Shown one piece after another: positions 11,830 to 22,886 of a stretch of 64,000 bases of DNA. Both the position numbers and the translations under genes were made by a program. Each line of letters opens with the position of its first letter. Position 1 is the stretch's first letter. This stretch comes from Hippophae tibetana (Eukaryota > Streptophyta > Magnoliopsida > Rosales > Elaeagnaceae). The notes under the pieces were generated by a model. It had not been told where the DNA came from. It worked only from the letters and a program-made list of their open reading frames with translations, and did no database searches. The stretch is taken from contig CM072806.1 of the NCBI GenBank assembly GCA_037013495.1, forward strand, positions 14,739,001 to 14,803,000, read 5' to 3'.

Positions 11830-12930
11830 CATGCAAGATTCATTTAATGGCCTCTTAAGTTGGAGGAAGGATTCAACTGACCCCTCCACTTGAGATATGG
11901 GATACGTCCTAAGAATGGCTTTGCATTCACCAATGTGAACCTCCCCTTCTAGAAGCATATGCGAGGGGTTGGATTTCACCCTTACATATTGCCTATATCA
12001 TGAAAATTCATCTAATGGCCCCCCAAGTTGGAGGAAGGAATCAAGTGACCCCCTACTTAGGATGCGGGATACGTCTCATGCCTCATGATCAAAGGAAAGA
12101 GTCCACTGACCCCCTACTTGAGATGCGGGATACGTCCTTCAAAAGAGACTTGTGTTTCCATAGTGAACCTCCTCTTTAGGAACACATTTAGGGATTGAAT
12201 TAAATTTTGACCATACATGTCTCCTATCGCATGAAAAATAAAGGCGACAACACCCTAAGATTAGAGGAAGGAGTCAACTGACCCCTCACCCGCTTGGGAT
12301 ACAAGATACGTCACATGCCTCATGATTAGTGGAAGAAGTCCCCTGACCCCCTATTTGAGATGCAAGATATGTCCCAAGAAAAAGACTTTATTTCCATGGC
12401 GAACCTTCTCTTTAGGAACACATTTAGGGGTTAAATTCAATTTTTCCCTTACATGTCTCCTATTGCATGAAAAATAAACGCGAAAACCCCCTATAATTGG
12501 AGGAATGAGTCAACTGACCCCCACTTGGGATACAAGATATGTCCCATGCCTCATGATTAGAGGTAGAAGTCCACTGACCCCCTAACTTGAGATGCGGGAT
12601 ACATCTCAAGAAAGAGCCTTGAGTTCCACAGTGAATCTCCTCTTTAAGAACGCCACTTGATATATGGGATATGCCCCAAGAAAGAGCCTTGAGTTCCACA
12701 GCAAACCTCCTCTTTAAGAATGCCACTTGATATATGGGATGCTTCCCAAAAAAGATCCTTGAGTTCCATGAAGAACCTTCTATTTAAGAACGTAGGTAGG
12801 TATTGGATTCCAATTCATCCTTATAGTTTTCACACGTCGTACAAAATAAATACGGTGACCCCCAAGTTTAGCAGTAGGAATTAAATGAATCACCCTATTA
12901 TGATATGGGATACGTCTCAAAAACATTAAC
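11830..12930 (+). repeat. tandem-repeat array downstream of pol in the Tat-type element
   Basis: A long-period array of roughly 230-240 bp is marked by repeated phrases (catgaaaa, ggaggaagga, ctgaccccct, gagatgcgggatacgtc). They begin near 12000, 12231 and 12468, with a shorter relative at 11833. Inside it, a 70-bp unit with AAAGAGCCTTGAGTTCCA is repeated at 12611, 12681 and 12751. Tandem repeats in this position are known in Tat/Ogre elements. The base composition is clearly less AT-rich than the surroundings. Confidence 0.85.
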
Positions 12931-13087
12931 AAGACATTGCTAACACATTTAATCCAACAATATAAAGGTGATATACGTAAATGAAATGTCTCAATGCTAC
13001 TACATTATTTTAAGATAAATTATAATCTTTCAAGACAACAAATACAGTTACTATAAACATAATGTCCAAGCTCTATTATCATGATCA

Positions 13088-16000
13088 TTACTTATTTGCA
13101 GGTTGTGCTTCAGGGTTCTTTGACACATAAGCCTTACAAGTATTTTTCTCTAGTGCCCTATGTTTCTAGTACTCTGCCAATTTTCACAACTCATCTCGTT
13201 CCTCCTTATATCTATCTTATACGTGGCATGTATTCTTCAATTCATTACGTATATCTATCAGGTCCTCATCCATGACTCCACAACGAGTCTTCAAAATACA
13301 CAACTCATGATCCACAAATTTGGTCACTTCTCGACACATCTCAGCCTCTTTTTCTGAATCTTTCACAAGAGATATGGCCTCTGTTAAAATAATATGAAAA
13401 GCACTACAAGAAGGTTAATAATTATACCTCCTAAGCAACATATCAAAGTACCAAAATAAAAATTGGACCATATCGTTCCTTTCTCTTGTTTATGAGCTAT
13501 ATAAATAAAAGGTTGATCTTCGAGTAGTGGTGATACAATTCATCTTAGGTATCAGGATTATTAAACATCTCGCTTTTAAATAGATCATTTATACCACTAC
13601 CTTCACTCCACTCTCTTTTTATGGGGTATATACTCTATAATGGGCTAATAACATCCCCTAATGGAGAAAAATCCTTACCAAGTGCTAACTCATCAGATCG
13701 ATACCCATTCAAAGGTAAGGGTGTATCTACACTACCATCCTTCTTAGCAAGCATATCGACCTAGTATAACTTTGAAATTGACCCTTTGTCTAAGGAGCGA
13801 GGTGCGACATGGCTCACCTTTGATCTTTTGATTTTCCAACCCACTTGGATGTCGGGGAGGATTTGATTTACCTCTTTTCTTAGAGTGGGAAGGGTAGGTT
13901 GTTTTCTTATAATGAGGAGAATCTTATAGGCTGAGGTCATTTGGTTCACGTGTTCCTTAATGGCAGGTGAAGTAGGTCATTCTACCTTAACGGGAAGTTC
14001 TTTAGTAATTGGCAACGATACCTCCGAGGTACAAGAAAAACATGGCCTCGTCTTAATCAGGTAGTCTAAATTCACTTAGTTATAATCCATTATTTTTAAA
14101 CACTCACGACCTCAAACAAAATTTTTGTTTTCTTTAGGTCGTATGTAACTTTATAATTGATCTTAATTCTAAGACACGGCCTTAGATACTCAAGAAAAAT
14201 AAAATTTCAAGATTAGATAAATAACACAAATGATGTGAAGGGCATTAAATAGAAATAAAACTACATTTAATGACTATAAAAAGTTCAAATTCCCTAATAT
14301 TCCATACATAAAAATTTATATCCAAAATTACATCTCAAAAATACAAGAATTAGATATTTTCCACGGAATGGCTTCTTCTATCATCCATTCAGGTCAACTG
14401 ATAGGTGTGACCTCATCACCATAAGGTAAAGGTTGTAGAGTATCAATTGGGAGCATCTTGAACCTGCTACTTTGAAAGGCTTGCATTAAAGTAAAATAAG
14501 GTAGTCAGCTCTAAATTCTCGACTTGAGTCTTGAGGTTGCTAACCACGAAACTCACGTCATTTCTATAGGCTTTAGTGCACTCCTCTTTCAAAGTATCTA
14601 CCAAGGTTGAAAGCAAGCTCACTTGATCTGACATCGCATACATCTGACTTTGCATTGTGCAAGCCTTTTCCTCAACCTCTTTAGTGGCCTGCTCTGTATC
14701 CTTAGCCATTCGCTCAAATTTTTTAACTCGTTGTCCTTATTCAAAACAGTATCTATCAGATTTCCTTAGTTTCTCACAAATAAGGAGGTACTAGCATTAA
14801 ACCTACATGGGGTGGGATACCATATTTGTGCCTAATTTCAATCAATTCGTTCGCTAATAGTTACAAGACCTCGTGAAGACGATGAAGAAATTACAAGAGA
14901 TCCCGATGACAAAGGGAAAGCAAGGATGCTTTCCTTAAATGGTGCCCCTGAAATGGGCCTCTTATCGCGACTCTTTGAGATATCAGAAGGTCATTTAGTT
15001 TGTGACGAGCTAGTCACTAAATGACCTTAATCCTATAACCTTTCTTTGGAAGGATCTCCTTTTAAAAGGAGTATTCTTAATAGGGGCTTGATGAGACAAG
15101 ACCAGCAATGCAATGTCGATCCTGTAGATACTTTAGGTTTTATTATTTGTAAAACTCTCGCAAGTGCACAAATAATTTTATAGAAAATGACAAATATACT
15201 CCAAAGGTCGATCTAAGGAGTGAATATATGTGGTTTTTAATTTATTATTCAAAATCTTAAAATTAAAATTAAATTATAAACATCCTATCACGATATTTTG
15301 GTTTGTTTGTTTCCTAATCTAAAAACATAAAAAAAACATAGGTATGGATTCAATAAAAAATCATACATATTTTTATCATTTATAACAATGGAGTATTTAA
15401 TGATATAATAATTAAATTAGTTATGTTTGCTCATATTATTTAAGTTATTAAAGATATAAATTAATATTTATTAATTCTCTCTTTTTTATATGAATATCAC
15501 CTTTGGTGAGGTTATATATTCTTTGTTAACTAAACAAATCAACTAACACCTATGGGTGGAGTCAAAAATTAACTTGGTTAATTAAATTAATTCTTTTTTA
15601 AGAGATTGAAAATTAACCATTTAAATGCCATATTTGGTAGGGTTAGACATTTTAAATTTTATTCAAGGTATCCAAATTAAACCTAAGAATTTAATTATCC
15701 GAGTACTAACTTTTAAATTTTAAAATCATTACTAAAAATAATATTTTGTCAATACATTTCTGAATAATAATTCTTAATAAAAACTTTGAAATAGAACTTC
15801 ACTCTAACTACTGGGTAATTGTATCAATAAATAAAAGAGCAATACTCTAAATCAAACCAGATAATTAAACCTTATAATCTAATTTTTAGCTTTAAGTTTG
15901 TAATGAAAAATAATATATTTCTCTCTAACATCCTTAATATAAAATCTTAAATAAAAATAAAATTAATTTATTTTATAGAAATATTTTACCTATTTAATAT

Positions 16001-16916
16001 TTCGCAAGCATAACAACGTTATAATTATCATATTTACAAACAGACAGTAATGTTAAATTTAATAATATAGACAAATTAAATATAACATATAAAAATAAAA
16101 CACAAAAAATAACTATAAAGAATCCATTAAAATTATACCTTAAAAGAATCCTTAAAGTAATTTGATGCAAATTATGTTGTTGGAAAACCTCCAAACGGAT
16201 TTGCATTCTCATTTATTGAATTAAAAACTAAAAATATATAAAAACATAGTTAGTTCTTCCCAAAAAAGAGAAGAACTTTAAAACTAAAAAGAAAAAAGAA
16301 AAAGAAAACTTTTTAGAGAAAGAAAGAGCTGAGAAAATTATGTGTTTTGGAATGAGGGAAGATAGTCCTTTTATAGGTGAGAAAAATGCCAAAAAATGGT
16401 GGGAAAATATTTCTAAATTTGAATTTGGACGCGTTTGGATAAACTGGCACGCGAGTGGGGCACGAAAATTGCGGCAGGCGGACAAACATTGTAGTAGACA
16501 GGCGGTTGGCGTGCAAGGGACATGGCGTGGAATGGTGTTGAGCGTGTACCGGCTACGTGTGGGCGTGTGTATGTTGCATGCGGGCGTGTGCTAGGCATAG
16601 GACTTGACCCATTTTGTCCAATTTTTCCATAGTTTTGACTTTTTCTCATTTCTTTTCTCAACATTTTTGATGTATTGCCTCCAATATTTTTCTTCGAGTT
16701 TTTAAGTTATTTTTGAACGAAAATAACTGAAAAATAATAAAAATACCTATGATTCCGAAAAGATAGATTTATATAAAAATATGATAAAATCATACAAATA
16801 TGAATCTATTTAATCAATTAAAGTATATTAAATTGTGATAATTTTAGTGCTTTTTAAGCACTCATCAGAGCTTCCTTGGGAAGAGAGTGAACCACCTCCT
16901 TTTCTTTATGAGACAT
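13088..16916 (-). pseudogene. antisense coiled-coil ORF (aORF) of the Tat-type element, spliced and broken
   Basis: On the minus strand a protein can be followed across stops. It starts MSHKEKEVVHSLPKEA (ATG at 16914-16916) and is then split by the nested LTR. It resumes with HQAPIKNTPFKRRSFQRKV near 15070 and PFVIGISCNFFIVF near 14890. A long coiled coil (14467-14709, from ATKEVEEKACTMQ) leads to LPIDTLQPLPYGDEV near 14420. A second exon at about 13620-14000 carries HVNQMTSAYKILL and LPLNGYRSDELALGKDFSPL. The last exon follows an acceptor TTTTAACAG at about 13398 and has KDSEKEAEMCREVTKFVDHE to the stop at 13088. Antisense ORFs here are known for Tat elements; their function is unknown. Confidence 0.7.
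15123..16867 (-). mobile_element. nested solo LTR in antisense orientation (about 1.75 kb)
   Basis: Read on the minus strand the segment starts TGATGAGTGCTTAAAAAGC (plus 16867 leftward) and ends in CTACA (plus 15123). It has a TATA box in CCTATAAAAGGAC at plus 16368-16380, followed by a CT-rich leader like that of many plant LTRs. It also carries the widespread LTR-type motif near 15158 (cgcaagtgcac). It has no coding capacity, and it interrupts the antisense ORF between the MSHKEKE and HQAPIKN segments. The flanks (gatcc, gagct) match at only three of five bases, so the exact borders are uncertain. The GC-richer part near 16430-16600 belongs to it. Confidence 0.55.
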
Positions 16917-17401
16917 GGTAAGTAAAAATAAGAGGAAAACAATACTTAAATTATATGTTTCAGGTTTTGTGAATCTCAACCTAAGGATAAAAAACAAACT
17001 AATTCCCAATTAATGTTGTTAATCAAACGGGCTAAAATTCAAACCAAGTGTTTTTTATAACAGACTCAAAAAGAACATGTTAATATAAAGATAATTAATG
17101 GGTTCAAATTCTCTATTAAAAAATTTAACTAAGTTAAAATAGATAGGATAAAAGTGAATTTCCTTGCAATTTATAAAAAATATAGGGAAGTTTAAAAGTT
17201 TACTCAATGAAAATAAAATAAATTAGAAGAATATGCTTTGTAACGATCTATTAACCTTGTAATTATGGGAGTTCGTATCAGATAAGTCCACCTAAATGAC
17301 TATATATTTATGAGCTCGTTGAGTCGAACTTTCTATTTATAATGCCTTCAACTATGTAAAGATCAGGTAACAAAGTAGTATTCCCTTGACTTCTCAAAAT
17401 C

Positions 17402-17420
17402 AAAGGAATATGGGAGTTAA
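17402..17420 (+). other. degenerate polypurine tract of the Tat-type element
   Basis: The run aaaggaatatgggagttaa lies directly before the TGTTTG start of the right LTR, where the plus-strand primer belongs. A few pyrimidines have crept in. Confidence 0.6.
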
Positions 17421-17911
17421 TGTTTGATATATACATATAACAGGTACGCAACCTAGTAACATGAGATACCTCGCTACCATATAGCAACCTGATGAGTCTA
17501 ATTATCAAGACCTAATGAGTGAAGATCTATACCATATAACGACCTCACCACCATACATTGTCCTAATGACCTAGGTGGTTAATTTAGGGGCCTCAGGTCG
17601 TATGTATATAACGACCTCACCACCATACATTGTCCTAATGACCTAGGTGGTTAATTTAGGGGCCTCAGGTCGTATGTATATAACGACATGTTTATGTAAC
17701 GCTTATAACGACCTGGTTTAACATGAATTGTATTGTATATATTTTAGCTGCTTGTATGATAGCTCTAACCTATGTAACTCAGACACCTGTCTACTAGGTG
17801 CTATATATACCTTTTTAACAAAAAAAATACAAGATTTGTTCATTTATCAATATTTTTTATTTCTCACTAAAATTCATTATAGTCTCTAACACATTAAATT
17901 CTCTCAAAACA
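17421..17911 (+). repeat. right LTR of the Tat-type element (491 bp)
   Basis: Homologous to 5532-5950 over its full length, starting TGTTTG and ending AAACA. It has a TATA box at 17802-17809. It is 72 bp longer than the left LTR because of an internal duplication. Confidence 0.88.
17536..17679 (+). repeat. 72-bp tandem duplication inside the right LTR
   Basis: Two directly adjacent 72-bp copies (17536-17607 and 17608-17679) start ataacgacctcaccacc and end cgtatgtat, with no difference that I could see. The left LTR has a single copy, so the duplication arose after insertion and is recent. Confidence 0.9.
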
Positions 17912-18000
17912 ATTTATATGCTCTTTTTGTACATTTTTAGACAAAATATAGACATGCATCCGTCTAGATGAATTGATATATTCATACCAATAATTGTCTG
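17912..18000. repeat. dispersed repeat R2, copy 1, right part
   Basis: After the target duplication, the sequence resumes with tatg, then cattttagacaaa and gcatcc, ending gatatattc. This matches 28477-28535 (tatgtgcattttaagacaaac to cgctatattc) in the second R2 copy. It is the continuation of 4700-5531. Confidence 0.7.
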
Positions 18001-18862
18001 TAAAAATCGTTCATAGGTTGAACTTTGATGGTAACTCAAGAAAATCAAGGTTCTAAATTTTTTTTCCCACGTGTAAATTTTATTATATTAAATCAAATAC
18101 CATGAAAACCTTGAATCATCGTCTTATTATTTTCTATAGAAACTAAGCTTACTAGTGTATGTGCAAACTATGTATCACGTGTTGTATGGAAGCAACCATA
18201 TAACCTTGTATTTTGTACAATTGCACCAAAACCTTAACCAAGCACAAATGTAAATAAAACTCTCTAATATTGTAAAGTTGTGATTTTTAAATTTTGATGT
18301 TAAGTAATTGTGAAACGGTGGATGAATGGTACTTAAATTCAATATCATTAATGAAAATACACCTTAAATTTGTACTTATTAAATAGGATATTACAAGTTC
18401 ATTATCTTTATAAAACGGTAACATAAATCTAATAATTGACTTGTATTGTCCAATTTTTTTTGTAAAAATAGAACACTACAAGTTTATTATTTTACAAAAT
18501 AAATTTTTAAGATATTTTTTATAAAAATGATAGACTTATACTATTTTATTTCACGAGTAATTGGCATAGTATCAATATCTCCCGTTGTTGTTTGTGCCAC
18601 CTAGATCTTGGTAGAAGTGTAATTAACTTTCAAATTAGTTTTATTAATAGAAAGGATTTAATAGGCTTCTCATATATCTAAATTATATTATGATTAATAT
18701 TATATAATAATTAATTTAATTTAATTTAATTTGATCCATATTTTTATATTAGATAATTGATACAATTATTTAATAATTATTATCCCAATAAATTATATTG
18801 AAAGTTAAAATAACCAAACTACAAAAGTTTTGACCAAAAGTTATATAAAAGGTTATAAGATA

Positions 18863-19610
18863 TTTTTGTGTATGGTTAAAATTCACATTACTCGCACATT
18901 AAAGGGTATCTGGATGAGCCCATAAATTTTTGTTCACCATGTAACCCATGGTTGAAATTCACATTACTTGCACATTCAAGGGTATTTGGAAGGGCCTGCC
19001 CAAATACCCTTCAATGTGTTAGTAATGTGAATTTTAATCGTGCTCAAACATCAAAAGGTGTCCTTTTTTACCAGCATCTCGTGCTGGGTTTTAGATAATA
19101 TCCCCAGGGATCCCCTAGTCTCTAATTGAAATTCACATTGGCTAGTTTGTTGGGTTTTTTTCGCCTTCTCTAGCCTTGAACCCTTGACCTAGATCCTTTT
19201 AGCCACAAATTCTTATAAGTTGGTACCATCGCCAAAATTTTGGGATTCAATATGTTACAGAGAGAGATTAGAGAGAAGTTAAGACAATTGGTTGAATGTG
19301 TGGATCTTCGCGACGGGTCCATCTATTTATAGAAAATTTATAGATATAAGTGTCAGTTATATAATGTGTACACATATTTACATGTCAGAGGGACATAATT
19401 GGCCTAAAGTACAACATGCTAAGGGTCTAGGTCAAATTTAGCTTGTCTTGTCCTTGAGATTGGGTTGTGATAGAGCTCGGGTTGTCATTGAGCTTGAGCT
19501 ACCATTAAGCGCGTGTTGTCCCATTGGTAGGACATCGGGGTGCTTTATCTTCAATCTCGGGATAGTGATTTGGTTTGGGTGGTTTGCTTCGGACCGATCC
19601 GTATGTCCAA
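18863..19610. mobile_element. insertion-like segment of about 748 bp with an 8-bp flanking repeat
   Basis: A sequence at 21217-21275 (ccaaaagttatataaaagg, then ttataggataattatgaa) is present at 18833-18862 and again from 19611, but split by these 748 bases. The flanks read ATAAGATA (18855-18862) and ATAGGATA (19611-19618). That fits an 8-bp target duplication with one change, as hAT-type elements make. No clear terminal inverted repeat and no coding region is visible, so the type is open. Confidence 0.45.
18951..19038. repeat. long hairpin (two arms of about 39 bases)
   Basis: The arm 18951-18989 (starting gttgaaattcacattac) is mirrored by 19000-19038 with few mismatches and a loop of about 10 bases (gggcctgcc). 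A third, direct copy of the arm lies upstream at 18874-18913. Confidence 0.85.
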
Positions 19611-19679
19611 ATAGGATAATTATGAAGAATTATTCATTAAAATAATAATATTAAGTTTTTTTAATATCTATAATTGAAA

Positions 19680-20800
19680 AATTATAAGATATAGACTTGA
19701 TTAACCTAAAAGAGGGGGTGAATATGTTATTTATAATTTTTATCAATTTATAATTTGATAACTTAAACAAAGTGGCTAGGGATACAATCGCGTGTAAAAA
19801 TAAAGTGCAAAAATAAAATAATAATACACGATATTTTTAGGTGGAAACAACCTAGGTCAGAACAATGACCTAAGAGAAAAATCACCGGTCCATAGGATTA
19901 CCTAACTTTTTCACTATGAAAATCAAATATTCAAGTACAAACTCGGTCTTATGCTACCCTCCCTAGGATACTGTCCCAATGTACTTTACTTACGAGTCCC
20001 TGCTATGTTTTCATAGTTTTTAAAATTAGCATGAGCGATTTCCATACCAATGTTTCAATAAGTTTTTTTGTCAATCAGATCGTTCATAAATCAACTACAA
20101 AAAAGATTAACGCAAAAAAAAACACGTGTATGTGTGTTATCTAGAACAGATTTAATGATGAATAATCCTAACTGGATAATTCAAAATATATGTCACTTAA
20201 ATTAAATCGACTATCAAATTCTATATCAAAAAGATTAAGTTCAAGTTCAATAAAAATAACTCTTTTAAAATTTAATAATTAAATCTAAATAATCATGATC
20301 ATTTATATAATTATTTGTTTTAAATATAAAAGATCGTAATTAAAAAAAACTTATATAAACATAAAAAATATGAACTAACTTGATTATAAATTATGAAAAT
20401 ATAGATAATCAAATACCATAAATTAATTTCTATACCTTTGCATACCTTTAATGAACTGCAACAAAAACTGATCCTAAGATAAAACTTGAACTTCTTATAT
20501 GATTTTAATCGTTGCTAAACTTCTCAATATCAAGCTAGGATCGTTGCCACAATTCTAACAGTGGCTATATTAATATATAATGTTGATCAAATATGTGTAT
20601 GACATTAGCCATTATACTTTGAAGTAATGATGAAGCAGAGAAGGCAATGATATATATTTTCTTTAAAATCTTTTCGGCTTTGTTGTTCGGCCGTAAGGAG
20701 TTTTTTTTTATGAACTCTCCTTGCATACCCATTTAACCGTAACTCTATGTTTATATATAAATGATAAACATAACCTGTTAGTATTAGGGTTAAAAAAAAA
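19680..20800 (-). repeat. LTR-like fragment of SIRE/Maximus copia type
   Basis: The stretch around 19702-19860 (cctaaaagagggggtgaat, then cacgatatttttaggtgg, followed by clustered cctaggtc words) resembles a motif common in LTRs of plant SIRE/Maximus-type elements, usually seen as an agagggggtgaat box near an acgtggttcgg box. Borders and orientation are uncertain. Confidence 0.4.
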
Positions 20801-21098
20801 ATTTACTTCATAATTCAAGCCTCATTCAAAGTCTTAATAAAAAATATTTTTAAATCATATCTTAAAAATAATAAAACATATAAAACAAATATTTAAGTAC
20901 AAAAATAATTTTAAATTTATAAACATATACTATTAAATATATAAATACAATCATATGTGTCGTAATTATAAAAGATATACCTGAAGTATTATTATCTAAA
21001 ACTTAAGCATTTGTTCGACTTTTCTTGATAGACTTGATAACAGACCTAAAAATAAATTTACAGACAAATATTTTATCTACGAAAATAACCAAAATTCA

Positions 21099-21390
21099 TA
21101 ATTCTTATAATAATAAATTATTAAATTAATTATAATAATATTATATGCTAAAATAAATAGACTTTTTTTTAAATTATAACATGGCCCAAGATGCCACATC
21201 TAAAAAACATTTCACCAAAAGTTATATAAAAGGTTATAGGATAATTATGAATAATTATTTATTAAAATAATAATATTAATTTTTTGAATATCTATAATAA
21301 ATTATTATATTAATTATAATAATATTATATTTTAAAATAAGTAGATTTTTTTTAATTATAACACATGGCGTGCAAAATGCCACATAAATA
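21099..21390. repeat. local duplication, about 184-bp offset
   Basis: A block with ttaattataataatattatat (first near 21126, again near 21310) is followed in both copies by taaaataa, gactttttttt-like tracts, aattataac and atggc. The copies differ at about one base in ten. Confidence 0.65.
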
Positions 21391-22886
21391 CCATGTATTC
21401 AATACGTGGCCATTTCATGTGGTGGTCATGCTATCTCATATGGTGGTAAAGTATCTTTCATGTAATATAAAATAATTTTAATTTATTAAAATAACTTTAA
21501 AACTTAAAAAAAAAAATTCTCTTAAAACTTTTTTTTTAATTTCAAAATTAAGTTTCAATTATTACTTTCACACATCTTTTTCACAACAACAATCCCACAT
21601 CTTTTGTATAGTTGTTCTTAATAATAATAAAAAAGCAAAAACTTAGAATATAAAAAAGGAAAAATAAACATTAAACCAAAAAAAAATTAAAAACATACAT
21701 TACTTTACTAAACAAGTTTTTATGTTGATATTTTATGAGATAAACGCACGAAAAGGTAATTTTATTATTTTTTATAATAATTTATTTATTTTATTATAAA
21801 AAAATTGAAGGTTTGATACAGTAAAAATACACATATTTTAGAATTGATATTTTCTTTTATTCATGTTTTAAAAGAGCTTCAATTTAATACTTATGTTTTT
21901 AAATAATTTCAAATGTTTTTTTTAAATTACCTGATGAGATATTAAGATTTTCTATATTTGGGGATGTACTTCCAAAAAATCGTCATTGATTTGCTCCTTC
22001 TTACTTTGTCATGTAAGCAAATTATTGTAGCAAACTAGCAATTATCTATATTGTTTTTAGGTTAATGTTAAGGAAAGATAATTGAGCAAGAATATCTTAT
22101 TTCAATATTTTTTTTCTTCTTATTATGCAGAACACGTTTCAGAAAACATATTATTGTGGATATGGGTAAGGAATTAATCCACACTCTTGTAGTTAAAATT
22201 AATATGCATATGGTTACATGTTTTAAATGACTCATTACTGTTTTTTAGTATTCATTCAAATTGAAGTCCTGCTTTCATTCAAATCTCAAGCTTGTAATTG
22301 CCAAAGTAGATATGGGGTAAGATCTTTATCAATTATTCTTGCTCTTCAGAACAATTAATTAAATAGTAATTATGTATATTCTAGTACAGTAGACAACTAT
22401 TGGTTACCATGAATTGATTCGTTAAATTTTTGTGTTAATTTTTCATAAAGTTTGCGTTCTTTTTCTGTGAAAGAAGACATAAAACTACATTGTGATGAAA
22501 TTACCCCTTTATTATTATTACTTTGTTACATGAGTAGCACAAAACTTAAAAGAAGAATTTTTGTTTTCTTTAAAAATTAAATAAGGAAAAAAAAACTATT
22601 TTAAAATACAATAAAACATAACTTTAAAGCATAACTTATATTATAAGGCTCTTAATATATATATATTCCCTTTTTCTAGGAGAATATCTCAAGGACCTGA
22701 CAACAAAGTTTTTCCATATCTTAAACAAAGCATTACTAGACACCATAGAAACTATGGTTGCTTATTTAGCTGAGTGCCCAAACATAAAGCAGCTCAGATA
22801 TTACACATCTTACAAACTAAAAGACCATCAACGACGAAAAATTACAGACTCAAATAAAAAACATAGAAGCTAGAGCACATTTATGA

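Larger units (their letters stand above)
5532..17911 (+). mobile_element. Ty3/gypsy retrotransposon, Tat-type, complete but dead (12.4 kb)
   Basis: Two LTRs (5532-5950 and 17421-17911) flank a primer-binding site, gag, protease, reverse transcriptase, RNase H, a second RNase H, integrase, a tandem-repeat region, an antisense ORF and a polypurine tract. The second RNase H after the first, the antisense coiled-coil ORF and the tandem repeats downstream of pol are known hallmarks of the Tat lineage. The flanks read ATTTC (5527-5531) and ATTTA (17912-17916), a 5-bp target duplication with one change. Coding parts are full of stops and several catalytic residues are lost. A solo LTR is nested in it in reverse orientation. 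Confidence 0.88.
18001..22886. other. intergenic repeat-rich DNA, no gene seen
   Basis: Nearly 5 kb without a supported coding region. Recognisable pieces are listed separately: an insertion-like segment (18863-19610), a hairpin (18951-19038), an LTR-like fragment (about 19680-20800) and a local duplication (21099-21390). The part 21950-22340 has short stretches with splice-like borders but no readable gene. Confidence 0.7.

Noticed and set aside
16340..16594. ORFs on both strands in the GC-richer patch
   Set aside because: They lie in the U3/R part of the nested LTR and have no recognisable product.
21950..22340. Short stretches bordered by GCAG and GGTAAG that look like small exons
   Set aside because: The pieces do not join into a readable protein; one frame (LVIAKVDMG) recalls a thioredoxin-like motif but is far too short.
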